This document shows, piece by piece, positions 34,360 through 47,075 of a stretch of 64,000 nt of DNA. This DNA is from Cyathus striatus (Eukaryota; Basidiomycota; Agaricomycetes; Agaricales; Nidulariaceae), in NCBI GenBank assembly GCA_025738555.1, contig JAOVFP010000016.1, forward strand, positions 2,542,001 to 2,606,000, read 5' to 3'. The stretch's first letter is position 1; each line of letters begins with the position of its first letter. The position numbers and the translations under genes are program-made. A model generated the notes under the pieces. That model was not told the DNA's origin. It saw nothing but the letters and a program-made list of their open reading frames with translations, and made no database searches.

Positions 34360-36433
34360 TTAACACTGTCTCGAGAATCCAACTTGTTGCTTCTTCCCCC
34401 TTTTCCCGTTACTAAAGTTCTCTTTAACAGGTCGGGCGGTTTCCTGGTCGGGTTGGTGGATCCCGCTTCCAGTCACGTTCATCATCGTGTCGGGGCCTAT
34501 AAAATTATTGTTAGACGACAGTGTTGATACGCAGTGAAGAGGACGTACCCATAAGCGATTCTGTAATCTCGAGGATGTCGACGATAAGGCGCTCAGTTAG
34601 GTCTTCTGTGAGTGTTTCACGAACTATGAACAAAGGTGAGTTAAAGTATTGGAGAAATACGTAGGAAGCACTTACCAACAACACGCAGAATCTCCGTCTT
34701 CTCTTCGCCTTTCGGCGCCTACAACAATCTTCAGTCTCGCGTAAGGATTAAAAACGACAACCGCACATTATAATTCGGCACAACCCATCCCTTCGTTCTT
34801 AACATCGACTGAATCCACGCCTGCTGTACATGTGGATACTCCTTCTTAAACTCGTCCGAAAGCTTAAATGAAACAACTGGCAACCCAGCCTTATACAACT
34901 CGGGATTATCCACGTCCTTCACCAGATGCTTCACATCAGCTACAGCAGAATGTTCTACAGGTCGGTGAATGTTGCTGAGAACGGTGAAGTGTGTGTGCTC
35001 GAGCGCACGGGAGAGCATGCGTGCGTTGCGTAGATCTTTGGTGGCGATGGATTTGTACCCGTCGAACCCAAGGTTGAGGAAGTTGAACATTTGTGCGATA
35101 ACGGGGGAGGCGGGTTTGGAGAAGTTTCTGTGGGGTGTTTATTAGAAGATATGGGATGGGATGAGAAGGATCTTACAGAGTAAAGGTGTATTCTGTGCTT
35201 CCGAGGTAATCTGCGAGGATGGTTAGTCCACAACCTCATGTATGTTGACTTGACTTACGAAGTTCGAATACTAAGTCCTTGTGCAGGAACTTCTCGTCTC
35301 TCCAGATGATCCATCCCAGTCCTGGATAGACCAACCCGAACTTGTGGCCGGAGGTGTTTATTGATACCACACGAGGTACATCAAAGCTCCATTTCAAGGA
35401 CGGGTACACAAACGGAGCGATGAAACCCCCAGAAGCAGCGTCGACATGGATAGGAATATCGAGCCCCGTGCGATTTTGAAGGTCGTCCACTACGAAACTC
35501 CATGAGTTTCAAGAACATCGACGAAACCCGAATACGTACACAAATCACTCATCAACTTGACATTCTCGAAGTGCCCAGTATAAGTGCTCCCAAGGATAAC
35601 AATAACCCCAATCGTATTCTCATCGATGTACTGCAACGCATCGGAAGGGTGCATACTGTACCCATTCTGTGCATTCACAGGGACCAAGCGCGTCTCTACA
35701 TCAAAGTACCTCGCGAATTTCTCGAGTGCGACTTGCGCGTTGGCGCCAAAGACGATGTTAGGGTGGAAGTGGTCTTTTCCAGCTGCCTTGCGCGCTTCCT
35801 GCCAGCGCTTTTTCATCGCCAGCCCACCGAGCATGATTGCCTCTGACGATCCGGCGGTGGCTGTTCCGATTGCTTTAGCATCTTTCGGGGCATTCCATAG
35901 GTCAGCCACTATCATGTTTGGTTAGTTGGGATGAAGGAAGAAAGGGGGTATATGACGTACACATGGAGATGCAGCGATTATGGATGAGAGATGCGGCGGG
36001 GTACTCGTCTAAGTCGACGATGTTTTTGTTCATGTTTTCTATGATCAGTTTGTTGGCGTCGTCTGGCATCCATGTATGTACGAATCTGAGGTATCGTCGC
36101 GGTTAATACGTTTCTATACCTCGAATATAATGATACGTACGATGCGAGGTTCAGGAGCGGGTTTCCATCCAGCGCTGTTTCGTCATGGAGGAGCTGATAC
36201 GCCGATCGGGAGGGTATTCCAACTTTGGGAATGGTGTACTTCGTTGCTTGCGCCCCATCTTCATCGCGCCGCCAGGAATGGTGCCCGCGGGTGTGTGACG
36301 CGAGTTTGCGGTGTGGGTGCTCTTTGGCTTTTGCGATTACATCTTCTGCGTTAACTGTAAAATTAAGTAGCAATTCAGTATACGCGAATCATCTGAGTAG
36401 GGAGAGAGGCAAACTGTGTCGTGAAAGGGACAT
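34360..36433 (-). CDS. gad: Glutamate decarboxylase
   Basis: PLP-dependent decarboxylase converting glutamate to GABA, part of the GABA shunt and acid/oxidative stress response, in the cytosol. The start is Met 36433: the first short exon MSLSRH is joined over an intron (to about 36358) to [15 protein letters not shown], giving the family's usual beginning. Landmarks: [66 protein letters not shown] (Asp that pairs with the PLP ring nitrogen), [14 protein letters not shown] (Lys forming the PLP Schiff base) and [15 protein letters not shown]. The C-terminal exons run [18 protein letters not shown] and then a polar tail ending QVGFSRQC. About eight introns. No break was seen. It is the typical fungal length, a little over 500 residues. 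Just downstream on the same strand lies msrA, also an oxidative-stress gene, but a functional link is only a guess. Confidence 0.93.
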
Positions 36434-37007
36434 CTTGTGGAGAGTAGTTTAGAGTATGAAGTGGGGGCTTTCGCAGTGTCTTTGTTATGTCTGCCAGTTC
36501 GATGCAGAGATGCTTTATACTCCATTATACGGGTATGACGACAATACAACAATCCCATTCGGATAGATCATCACCATCTGCTTCCGCTTTTCGTATGTAC
36601 TGCGATCAACTCTAATCTTGGCCTCTTTGCAGCCTGGAATGTACCTCAGGTAGAAGAAGTCGAGGGACGTGCTGGGAAGTATACAGTTAGGTGTACATGG
36701 GACGCGTCGGTCATGTTCTACGACTTTCTTGAGGGTAGCGAGAGGGTGGTGGTGTTCGAGATTATCTTGTCGATGGACACGAGGATGATAGTTTCAAAGA
36801 TACGATAGGGGTCGAGGCTCCGATATAGTAGGTTTGAGAAACCGCGTGAATGGGGAACATGAATAAACTACTTGCTTGCGTGGTGAAAGGGTATAAGATA
36901 CTAACTTGAGATTTGGTCCGTAGATGCGTGGTGTACACTGTAACTTGGCCATATTCTTTCGAAGTAGTATTATAACTGGTATAGCGATGGTTGAAAATGA
37001 TATTTAT
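36434..37007. other. Spacer, no confident gene
   Basis: Holds the glutamate decarboxylase promoter. A plus-strand stretch at about 36630-36810 reads AWNVPQVEEVEGRAGKYTV and onward in one frame without stops, but it lacks a start and any family signature. I do not call it a gene. Confidence 0.35.
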
Positions 37008-37090
37008 GGTGCTATAGTGTAGTGGTTATCACTCAGGATTTTGATTTATCATTGATTTCCTGGAACCCAGGTTCGAACCCTGGTAGCACC
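37008..37090 (+). tRNA. tRNA-Gln(UUG) with intron
   Basis: The acceptor stem GGTGCTA pairs perfectly with TAGCACC. The D-arm AGTG/CACT, anticodon stem CAGGA/TCCTG and T-arm CCAGG-TTCGAAC-CCTGG are all intact. Anticodon TTG sits in the loop TTTTGAT. About 12 extra bases follow position 37, the normal place of a nuclear tRNA intron. A T-run pol III terminator follows. It reads CAA glutamine codons. A nuclear copy is expected because of the intron. Confidence 0.93.
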
Positions 37091-37095
37091 TTTGC

Positions 37096-37100
37096 TTTTT
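37096..37100 (+). terminator. Pol III T-run after tRNA-Gln
   Basis: Five Ts about six bases after the tRNA 3' end, the expected RNA polymerase III stop. Confidence 0.7.
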
Positions 37101-37107
37101 AAAATTA

Positions 37108-37485
<378 letters not shown>

Positions 37486-39184
37486 TCTGAAGGTATGGTA
37501 AGTAAAATATGACATATAATGTATACAGAAATGCTAACTTACATTGCCTTGGTTTCCGTTCGTTGGGATCGATAAGATCACCTCGTAGATAGAACAGGGC
37601 ACTAATTGAAGTGAAGAAAGACACAGACTGAAGACTCTGCATTTTCTTAAGCACTCTTTATAGCTATACACTCAGGCCTCAGACCGATGAAGAAGTTGCT
37701 TGCACTTGCACCAAGACGTATCACTTGATCACCAGATATTCGTAGAACCAGAGTATACGACAGCGTGCCCAAAGTTACCACACCTAATCGGATGGTCACC
37801 ACAATTTCAGGAAATGCTGACAGTCAGCATGCCTGGCTTCCCTCCACACTCCAGCCGCTTGAGTTTGTACTGTTCCTTTTCAAGCTTGGAATAATTATTT
37901 GATGGAGAAAGCACTCACTCTAGTGATGCAGAGAGTAACAAAGTTCATTGATCGGTAATGGAAGATTCGGAAGAAGCGCACTCCAGTCCCTTAATTTACG
38001 CACATGCATTCCTACAGCATTAATACGGTCGTTGGGCCTCTAGTTAGGCAATCGAGCGGAGACATTTAGAAGTATGTGGCATGCTTTATGAAGCATCTAA
38101 TTGAAACATAGTAACCGGTATTTAGTACTTACTAGTGCTTGCTGTCGATCTGCATCATCCGACTCAGCTGCACACCAGTCATGTACACAGGAATACCTCA
38201 ACCTGAGCGACCTGAGCAACCTAAGAAACATTCCACCCTAGAGATTTATTGTATACATCGAACAGAGTATGGTATTCACGCTTCCGTGTCCGGTTGAAGT
38301 TTCGGTTGCAGAGTATAAAGGCAGAGTATAGGCTGAAACCTTGCTGAAGTCCCCTGGATCCACGGAGCCAAGCAATTCAGGTTAAACAGGTATCCTTATT
38401 CATATAAGATTCTCGTTGAGTTTGGAGAGAAAATAGTGATAGAATTAATCTGTTGTGGAACTCACTGGGTGGAAGAACTCGATGAAGGGCCAAAAGTTTT
38501 GAGGTTGAATTTGATTTTGGAACCTTAATAGTATTTGTCACCTCATTCCCACGGTCAGCCACTTTTTTTTGACTTAGTTTTTGCTTGGTTAAAACAACGG
38601 TTTCATCGATTTTTTTATGCTTGTTACTTCTTCTACGCTTTGTTACTGTAGATTTTGTAGCAGAAGATTAATGCAACCTTCTAGGTTACAGGAAATTGAA
38701 GTAAAGCTGAAGCCTCAAATTACAGGAAAGACCAGGGTCCAGGAAAGACTACCACATGAGATCTCCAACGACCCCCTGCCAGCATCATGAACTTCAATAT
38801 TAGATATTATATTGTATGATCCCATTAGGCACGATGAAGTCTAAGGCTGACTTGAGACTCAGGCCTGCTTCAGATTTTTCAAACTTCACCGATAATCTAG
38901 ATTGGAAATTGAAGAGAAGGCGATGTGATGCACTTACTTCAACCGAGTCAGACCCCAACCCTCATCCTTTTGTGTACCATAAGAGTCGTACCACGTCTCA
39001 TGGTCCCAGTCGGAAAACATAGTATATGCTATATTCCTATACTATACACTGAAGACCGTACTCAACGACAAGTTGGTTGATATTCCGAGTGGAATCAGTA
39101 TAACGAGTCACCGAACACAGATTTATGTCAACGGATTAAATAGAGAAATGCTACCTATCCACTGATCACATAACACTACAGTGA
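37486..39184. other. Decayed region, no intact gene
   Basis: Begins with the leader and promoter remains of the lectin pseudogene. Several frames (37700-37894, 38377-38562, 38816-39022) have no family signature. A few blocks recall lectin upstream DNA but too weakly to delimit. Confidence 0.35.
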
Positions 39185-39375
39185 ACATTATAGTTAATGG
39201 TGAAGTTTATTCCTTTTTCACCTCCCGCGGTCTAGTTCAGAAGCTACCACTCGATCTTTCTCGAGCTCCTAACTTTGCAGTACTCCGGGTTGATGACGAT
39301 ATCTCGCCATCTTTTGTACCCGCGAAGACCGCGGGCGACGATAAAGTTTTCGCCGGTGTCCGCTAGCAGGGGTAC
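39185..39375 (-). pseudogene. Fruit-body lectin relic (fragment)
   Basis: The minus strand retains two lectin blocks in order: the GENF region (from a GGCGAAAACTTTATCGTCG stretch, 39335-39353), the KRW region, then [12 protein letters not shown] codons (around 39278-39300). About 40 bases between KRW and VVIN are lost, and the rest is scrambled by substitutions and stops. It lies between the 5' lectin pseudogene and intact copy 3. Too decayed to be functional. Confidence 0.7.
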
Positions 39376-39736
39376 AATCTGTTAGGATGATAAGATTCAG
39401 ACAACGGACTCGTTTCCAACCTCGCGGCTTCGATACTATTGTATGTCCACCGAAGGCCGCATAGACGCGATTGCACATCACACTAGTCTGTCTGTACTCA
39501 TGTACTTACGAGCCGTTTACCAACAAAGTGCTAATTTTATTATCTCAAGAACTTGACAATTCAGCATTCAGCACCAAAAGCGTTATACAATTTATTTCTC
39601 CATGTTTCATACTACAAGTTGCACACAAGGAATATACACGACTACAAAAATTAACTGCATTGTTGGATTCTTAATTGGGGTGCTGCGAAAATTTTGAGTA
39701 CATGCAACAGATAATATCATATGTAATCTTTCTACC
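39376..39736. other. Spacer, no gene
   Basis: 3' flank of lectin copy 3. AT-rich, and no feature was recognised apart from possible polyadenylation-type A/T-rich stretches. Confidence 0.3.
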
Positions 39737-41394
<1,658 letters not shown>

Positions 41395-42135
41395 GGTTAG
41401 TTCAGCTTAGTGCTTCAAGGATCAGATCTCAGAGCTTCGTGAACTGAGGCAACCTCTGGGTCCGCAGGGCCTGCCAATCATAGGAAGTGTATATCAATCA
41501 CCTACCAAATGACCGACAATGGCTTGAGAGTGGAGAAAGATTTACGGTGTGCTGCCAGGGAGCTCCGTCTGCTTCTTTACCAGTACTTAATGTAATCGGA
41601 CGCGATTTGTGAAGGCGATGTGGTGTACATCGGAATACTACAGACCCCGAACCTTATTCTTTTTTCGTACCAAGTCGCTTCGGATCTCGTGGATGGATGA
41701 GGCGAGTCTTTTCTTTCCTATGCACACATCATTTACAACCGTTGACAACTCTCATGGTAGGCGTGAGATATTCTGATCGGCCTAGAACAGTTATGGCGAG
41801 GGAGCTGTATGTCTAAGTATCTGTTGTATTCCTACACCACATGACCAACGCAGGTGTAAATCCAACCAGGGTGGGATAGGACAAGGGTCTCGGATATTGC
41901 TCTAGCCCCCAAATGTGCGTTTCAAAGAATTTCGAAGGTTGTTCAACTCTTTTATCGGACCAAAAGTATGTGAATGCACATCACTACGGGAACATCGATA
42001 TCCAAGAGACTGAAAACTTGAAGTGAGGCCTTCCAATAAATATATGACGACTCATTTTTCATTGAACAACACTTTTTCTACAGATTGTCAGCGAAGTTAA
42101 TTGGTGACCCAGAAAGATTTATTGAATACGTATGA
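41395..42135 (+). pseudogene. Cytochrome P450 relic (N-terminal part)
   Basis: Pieces of a fungal P450 appear in the right order in different frames: LGPQGLPIIGS (proline hinge, near 41457), a GDVVYIGILQTPNLILFS-like strand region near 41615, YSDRPRTVMAREL near 41770, RFKEFRRLFNSFIGPK near 41920 and LSAKLIGDPERFIEY near 42087. Stops and frame changes separate them. The I-helix, ExxR and haem-Cys exons are absent. It is a truncated and decayed P450 gene, with exon and intron remains still discernible. Confidence 0.75.
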
Positions 42136-42724
42136 GAGTTCGCATTGTCGTGTCTGTCAGCTGCATGAACTTGCATTAACTTAGAGACTTCAAAGGGTAC
42201 CACTTTCTTTTTTGTTATACCTATCCAAATTCTCGCATGACTTTTACTGTCTCTTCTTTTACACTGGGCTGCAGGGATAGTACAAGACTGTCTTTTGTCT
42301 CAGGCTAATCTCGATGAGAGAGGGTAGTACCTATTACTGTATTATATCTGAAGATAGGGTATTACAGACCGTCTCTTCGTTCAATTCATTCATTTGCTTT
42401 TGATTCCAGTTAGCACATGCCATTCTCAATGTTTTGTCATCCCAGACCCTTTACATGTCATATAGAATATCGCTCTCAGAAACTAAAGGAGGTTGTGGAG
42501 AGTAAATATGAGGTTTCTCAGCTTATTTAAACATCATAGATTACATGAAATACCACATTCCTAGCTTCCTCCCGTTATCAGACAGACTCTAACCCGCAAT
42601 AACGTTTACGTACAGTAGCTTAGTACAAGCGGTTAAGTTATGGCGCCATATGACGTCAAGGATGATAAAGTATTTCATCGTCAGGCAAGCTGAAACGTTC
42701 TTCTTGATACTGACTGTACAACTA
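42136..42724. other. Spacer, no gene
   Basis: AT-rich, and contains the SDR promoter. The long minus-strand frame over 42589-43146 is a shadow of the SDR gene. Confidence 0.35.
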
Positions 42725-43762
42725 ATGCCCTCCACTTCACTTGTTATTGGTGCTTCCCGTGACCTAGGATTTGAACTGGCGAAGACGTTATTACAAGATG
42801 GGCATAATGTCTTCGCCACAACACGTTCTTCAGTCTCAAAATCCAAACTTCCAGATGGTATTAAGGTAATACCAGAAGTAGATTTAGCGCAAGAAGATGC
42901 AGGAGCAAAGATAGTAGCCGAGCTTAAAGATACTAAACTGGATCTGGTGATATTTAATGCAGGTGTATTCAAGAAAGAGGTATTTCTTGACAGCTTTAAC
43001 TCGATTTTTGGTGTATAGCAATGATTGAACAAATATAGACACTCGACAATCCGAACTTTTCGGATGAAGTGGAGATGTACAAGGTTGTAGCGATCGCACC
43101 AGTTTTCATTGCACATCATCTGTGAGACAAAATATTCTTCTTCCACTCGTATAACAGCTTATAGCTGTATACAAAGACTGAAGGCCAATTTGCTGGCATC
43201 ACCTTCAAAATTCATTTTGATTACAACCGAAGGTGGTTCGATATCTCTAAGAACTAAAGAGGAAGGAGGTGGAAACTATGCCCACCATGGAAGCAAAGCT
43301 GCCGAAAATATGGTCGGTAAACTTTTATCCAACGATTTTTACGACAAAGGGGTTACCGTGACCATGATTCATGTCAGTTTTGATGCATATGTCCTATGAA
43401 ATATTCACTAATCATGTCGCTACGTTAGCCGGGATTTATGAGAACAGATATGACAAAGGGTGTTGGATTCGACCAATTTTACGACTCGGGAGGAGGTGCG
43501 ATGCTTCGTACCCTTAGTACAGCTTATTTCTTAATGATTCGTTTAGCTGTTGAGCCTAGCATTGCTGCGAGATCAACCATTGATTTTATCGCAACGATTA
43601 CACACGAAAAAACTGGGACATTTTGGGCTCCCAGAGGACCACGGTATATTCCATATTTTGACATTTGGAGGTTCCTTGATAAATTGTCTTCGCAGGGACA
43701 TTGGAGAAGCGGAGCGAGTCCTTGGAAAGAATTTACCTACTCCGTTGCAACTTCCATGGTGA
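42725..43762 (+). CDS. Short-chain dehydrogenase/reductase (SDR)
   Basis: NAD(P)-dependent oxidoreductase of the classical SDR fold, about 250 residues in six exons. The start MPSTSL leads straight into the dinucleotide-binding region LVIGASRDLGFELA (GxxxGxG variant). It is followed by NVFATTR, DLAQEDAG, LVIFNAGVF (NAG), FILITTEGGSISL (Ser of the active site), GGGNYAHHGSKAAENM (Lys present), HPGFMRTDMTKGVGF, GGAVEPSIAARS and GTFWAPRGPRDIGEAERV. It ends LQLPW. At the position of the usual catalytic Tyr (four before Lys) there is His, with a Tyr two residues earlier. I believe related mushroom SDRs share the HH form, but cannot check. The gene is unbroken. The substrate is unknown. Confidence 0.87.
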
Positions 43763-44104
43763 GGAAGCGGACATTAAGATGTGAATACAGACTTTGGGGT
43801 ACCAGTATATCAATGTAAATGAAACAAGACACCTCTCCTACAGACTCTGTTGCGAAGTCTAGACTCACACAAGCGAAAATAGCGCATATTCTTCAACAGC
43901 TCTGAGCATGATGTGAGACTCAAAATAACAATAGACCGTCAGTATATGGCTGTAAGAATTTCAACTTCTCCGTTTGTTGAATCTTTATGCTATAACTAAC
44001 GATATGCGCTCACACGCTTCGGCCTGATGAAGTTGTAAGTAGAACTTTAGTCTTCGCAAATTCTGCGAAGCGCAGATTTAGGGGATCAGGGCAACATCCG
44101 AGAA

Positions 44105-44240
44105 CCTTGTTCCATCCGACCCCCAAATTTTACATCTGCCTTGAATTTGATCACTTGATCATATGGTGTAGAAATATACTGAGTAGCAGAGTGACACAAA
44201 GATTCCCCGCCGTAACTCGAAGCCAATCAAAATCGCAGAA
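44105..44240 (+). repeat. Upstream lectin-associated repeat, copy B
   Basis: Partner of the block at 12225-12365, with the same CTTGATCATATGGTG and CCCCGCCGTAACT landmarks in the same order. Confidence 0.55.
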
Positions 44241-45477
44241 TTGAGCTCCTGTTCGCTCCCACCTGTCTGACATAAGTTCGAAGCAACCTATTGTTTTGAA
44301 AGAACAACAAGGTGCCCATGAGTCCTTGAGATCTAGAGTATACGGTAAACTGTTTACATGTACAACACATGGCCTGTAGTATGTACCGTAATCAGGACCA
44401 GTGGTTGGCAAAGAAGTCAACGGATCTAAGTACCAGTACACCATAATCTACTCCCAACCCCACAACTCCTACTAACCACTGTCAAACACCTAGAATTATA
44501 TACGTTCGTATTTGGTTCGTATTGCTGGGTGCCTTCCTAGTTCTTCCGATTCCAGCCCACAACAGATGTAAAAAACCTGTAGAAACCATGTAGAAAAGCT
44601 GTCGCACCTAAGTATCTCCAAGCCATTCCGCGAATAGATTACACGGCTCTATTGACTCGAACGTTTCTCGAAGTTGAAAACGTTGAATATTAGAATGATC
44701 AAACGTGGTTGTAACTCAAGTTACAAATTTCGTACGTGGGAACAAAGTAACTTGGTCAGATCTTCGGAAATCAAATTCAACTTGAAATAACTTGTACAAT
44801 CACCGTCACCACACATTGGAAGCTTGGAACTCATTGACCATACATACATTGCTTCGAATGCCCACACCAATGGCGCAGTCATCTGGACTCACATAACCAT
44901 AACGCTAAGTTTCTTTCGTTTGAACTTTATGTGTCGCCGACGGTATGGCACTTACCACTCCTGCTACTGACTTGAGTTATGAGTGCATCTTACATTATCT
45001 TCAGACTTTGCATTATTGGTTGTCAACATGACAAAGTCTGCGGCTTGGACTATGCTCCGGCACTATCTACGTATATGGATCCACCTTCTTAGAAACCTGG
45101 CAGTTAGTTAGATTTCTTTCAGGTTTGTACTTTACGTGTCAACGTTAACTCTCGACGACAGATACGATGTTACAAGTACTATGCACATTCGTCGAAATAC
45201 ACTGCCTCGGTCGAACATTTTACATTCTACTCGGCACGGAATCTGTATGGATGTCTAAGTAAGTACATAACCAGGTTGAATACTGCTCCTCACCAACTCG
45301 ACAATGCGAGACTCTAGTATCGAAAGATCCAACGGCATGTAGCCCTAAAACTCCCCAAAACCAAAGAATCCATTCCAACATCGTCAATCAGGGATATAAG
45401 GCACCGTATTAATGGTTAAGGAACACATGTGATTGATCTGCTTAATAGACTTCAAGAAGCCCTTGTGGCACCCCATT

Positions 45478-45760
45478 AATCCATAATGCGGGGAAGTAAT
45501 AATTAGATCATACGTAAAGTAAGTACACTGAGATCCAGAGCCCGTTCCCTCAAGTTCTTTGTTCTGTTTACTTACACGAGTCAAACACGATTGGCGGGTT
45601 TTCGGGTGGATAATTATTCCGTGACTGGGGTCAAACAATTTGGCTGTCAAGATTTCGTTGTGATGCTGACGATGATGGTCAGATTGGGGTCATTGCGGCG
45701 ACTTCGAAATTCACGTTGTCACCTTCTCCAAATTCTAGAACTCAGAATCTCCAATGGTAA
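45478..45760 (+). repeat. Proximal lectin upstream repeat, copy B
   Basis: Partner of the block at 13495-13800, with the landmarks AATGCGGGGAAGT, GCTGTCAAGATTTCGT, GTCATTGCGGCGACTT and TTCTAGAACTC in the same order and spacing. Confidence 0.6.
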
Positions 45761-45804
45761 AGTTACACATTCTCAACATGGACGAGTGAGGAGCATCCTC
45801 ACAG

Positions 45805-45813
45805 CTATAAAGG
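45805..45813 (+). promoter_or_regulatory. TATA box of lectin copy 4
   Basis: CTATAAAGG about 200 bases upstream of the start, followed by the same CAGTTCATCTCTTTCTTCA leader seen in copy 2. A leader intron from 45955 to 46009 separates most of the leader from the start codon. Confidence 0.55.
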
Positions 45814-45914
45814 ATGGTATGAACGAGCAAGAGGGTCCTCAGAATCTCAGTTCATCTCTTTCTTCATCTCAGTGGGTGCCTTCTCCTTTTCTTGGTATTT
45901 CCGACGCTGACTGA

Positions 45915-46439
<525 letters not shown>

Positions 46440-46730
46440 GGTACGAGATTGTTTCTAGTACAGCCTTCCGTTCTGACTTAAAAGATATTTTATGTATAGT
46501 ACAGTACGCCCACTGCATTGCGTCACTGTGATTAAGTAGCAACTCAAATTCTTGTTATAACGGTACTACCATGTGTCATTTGTAAAGTGTGTGGAAAATA
46601 ATTGTATAACAATTGTGCTTCTAAATGATGATAAGTATGTTGAGGATTGTTGGTAAAGCCACTTTTTGTAGCAATGATTCGTAATGAACACTAATTAGCA
46701 TTCATTTGTTGGAGAGTAAGTATCCCGATC

Positions 46731-46830
46731 CAAGCAGCTTTCCAACTACAACGTGGAGAATGCAAAGGGCAGGAACTTCGCTATCAACTACACCGTTGCA
46801 GATGGCAATGACCTTCGTTGCAATGGATAA
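46731..46830 (+). pseudogene. Fruit-body lectin 3'-end relic
   Basis: The last ~31 codons of a lectin survive in frame from the QL(S)NYNVENAKGRNF block to a stop at 46828-46830, with the three residues before the final Gly deleted. There is no upstream lectin sequence, so it is only a fragment, probably left by unequal exchange in the lectin array. Confidence 0.85.
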
Positions 46831-47075
46831 GGTGAGAGAGAGAGATCTCCTGTGCTGTTTACTGCTTTTAATTTAACAGTTTTCACAGAAAGCGCCAAGC
46901 AGTGCAGCCAGATTATTCGTGTAAATAGCGTATGGACATTGGAAAGTGGTGATATGTCGCATAACACTTATGCTATGAATATTGAACTGTTTGTCTGATA
47001 TTACAAACTCAATATTTGCTGGCGAATGAATATATGAGTACAATAATTATAAAACTACAGGATGTTAATCGTCAT

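Noticed and set aside
36630..36810. Open plus-strand stretch upstream of the tRNA
   Set aside because: No start codon, splice partner or recognisable domain, and the length is within chance.
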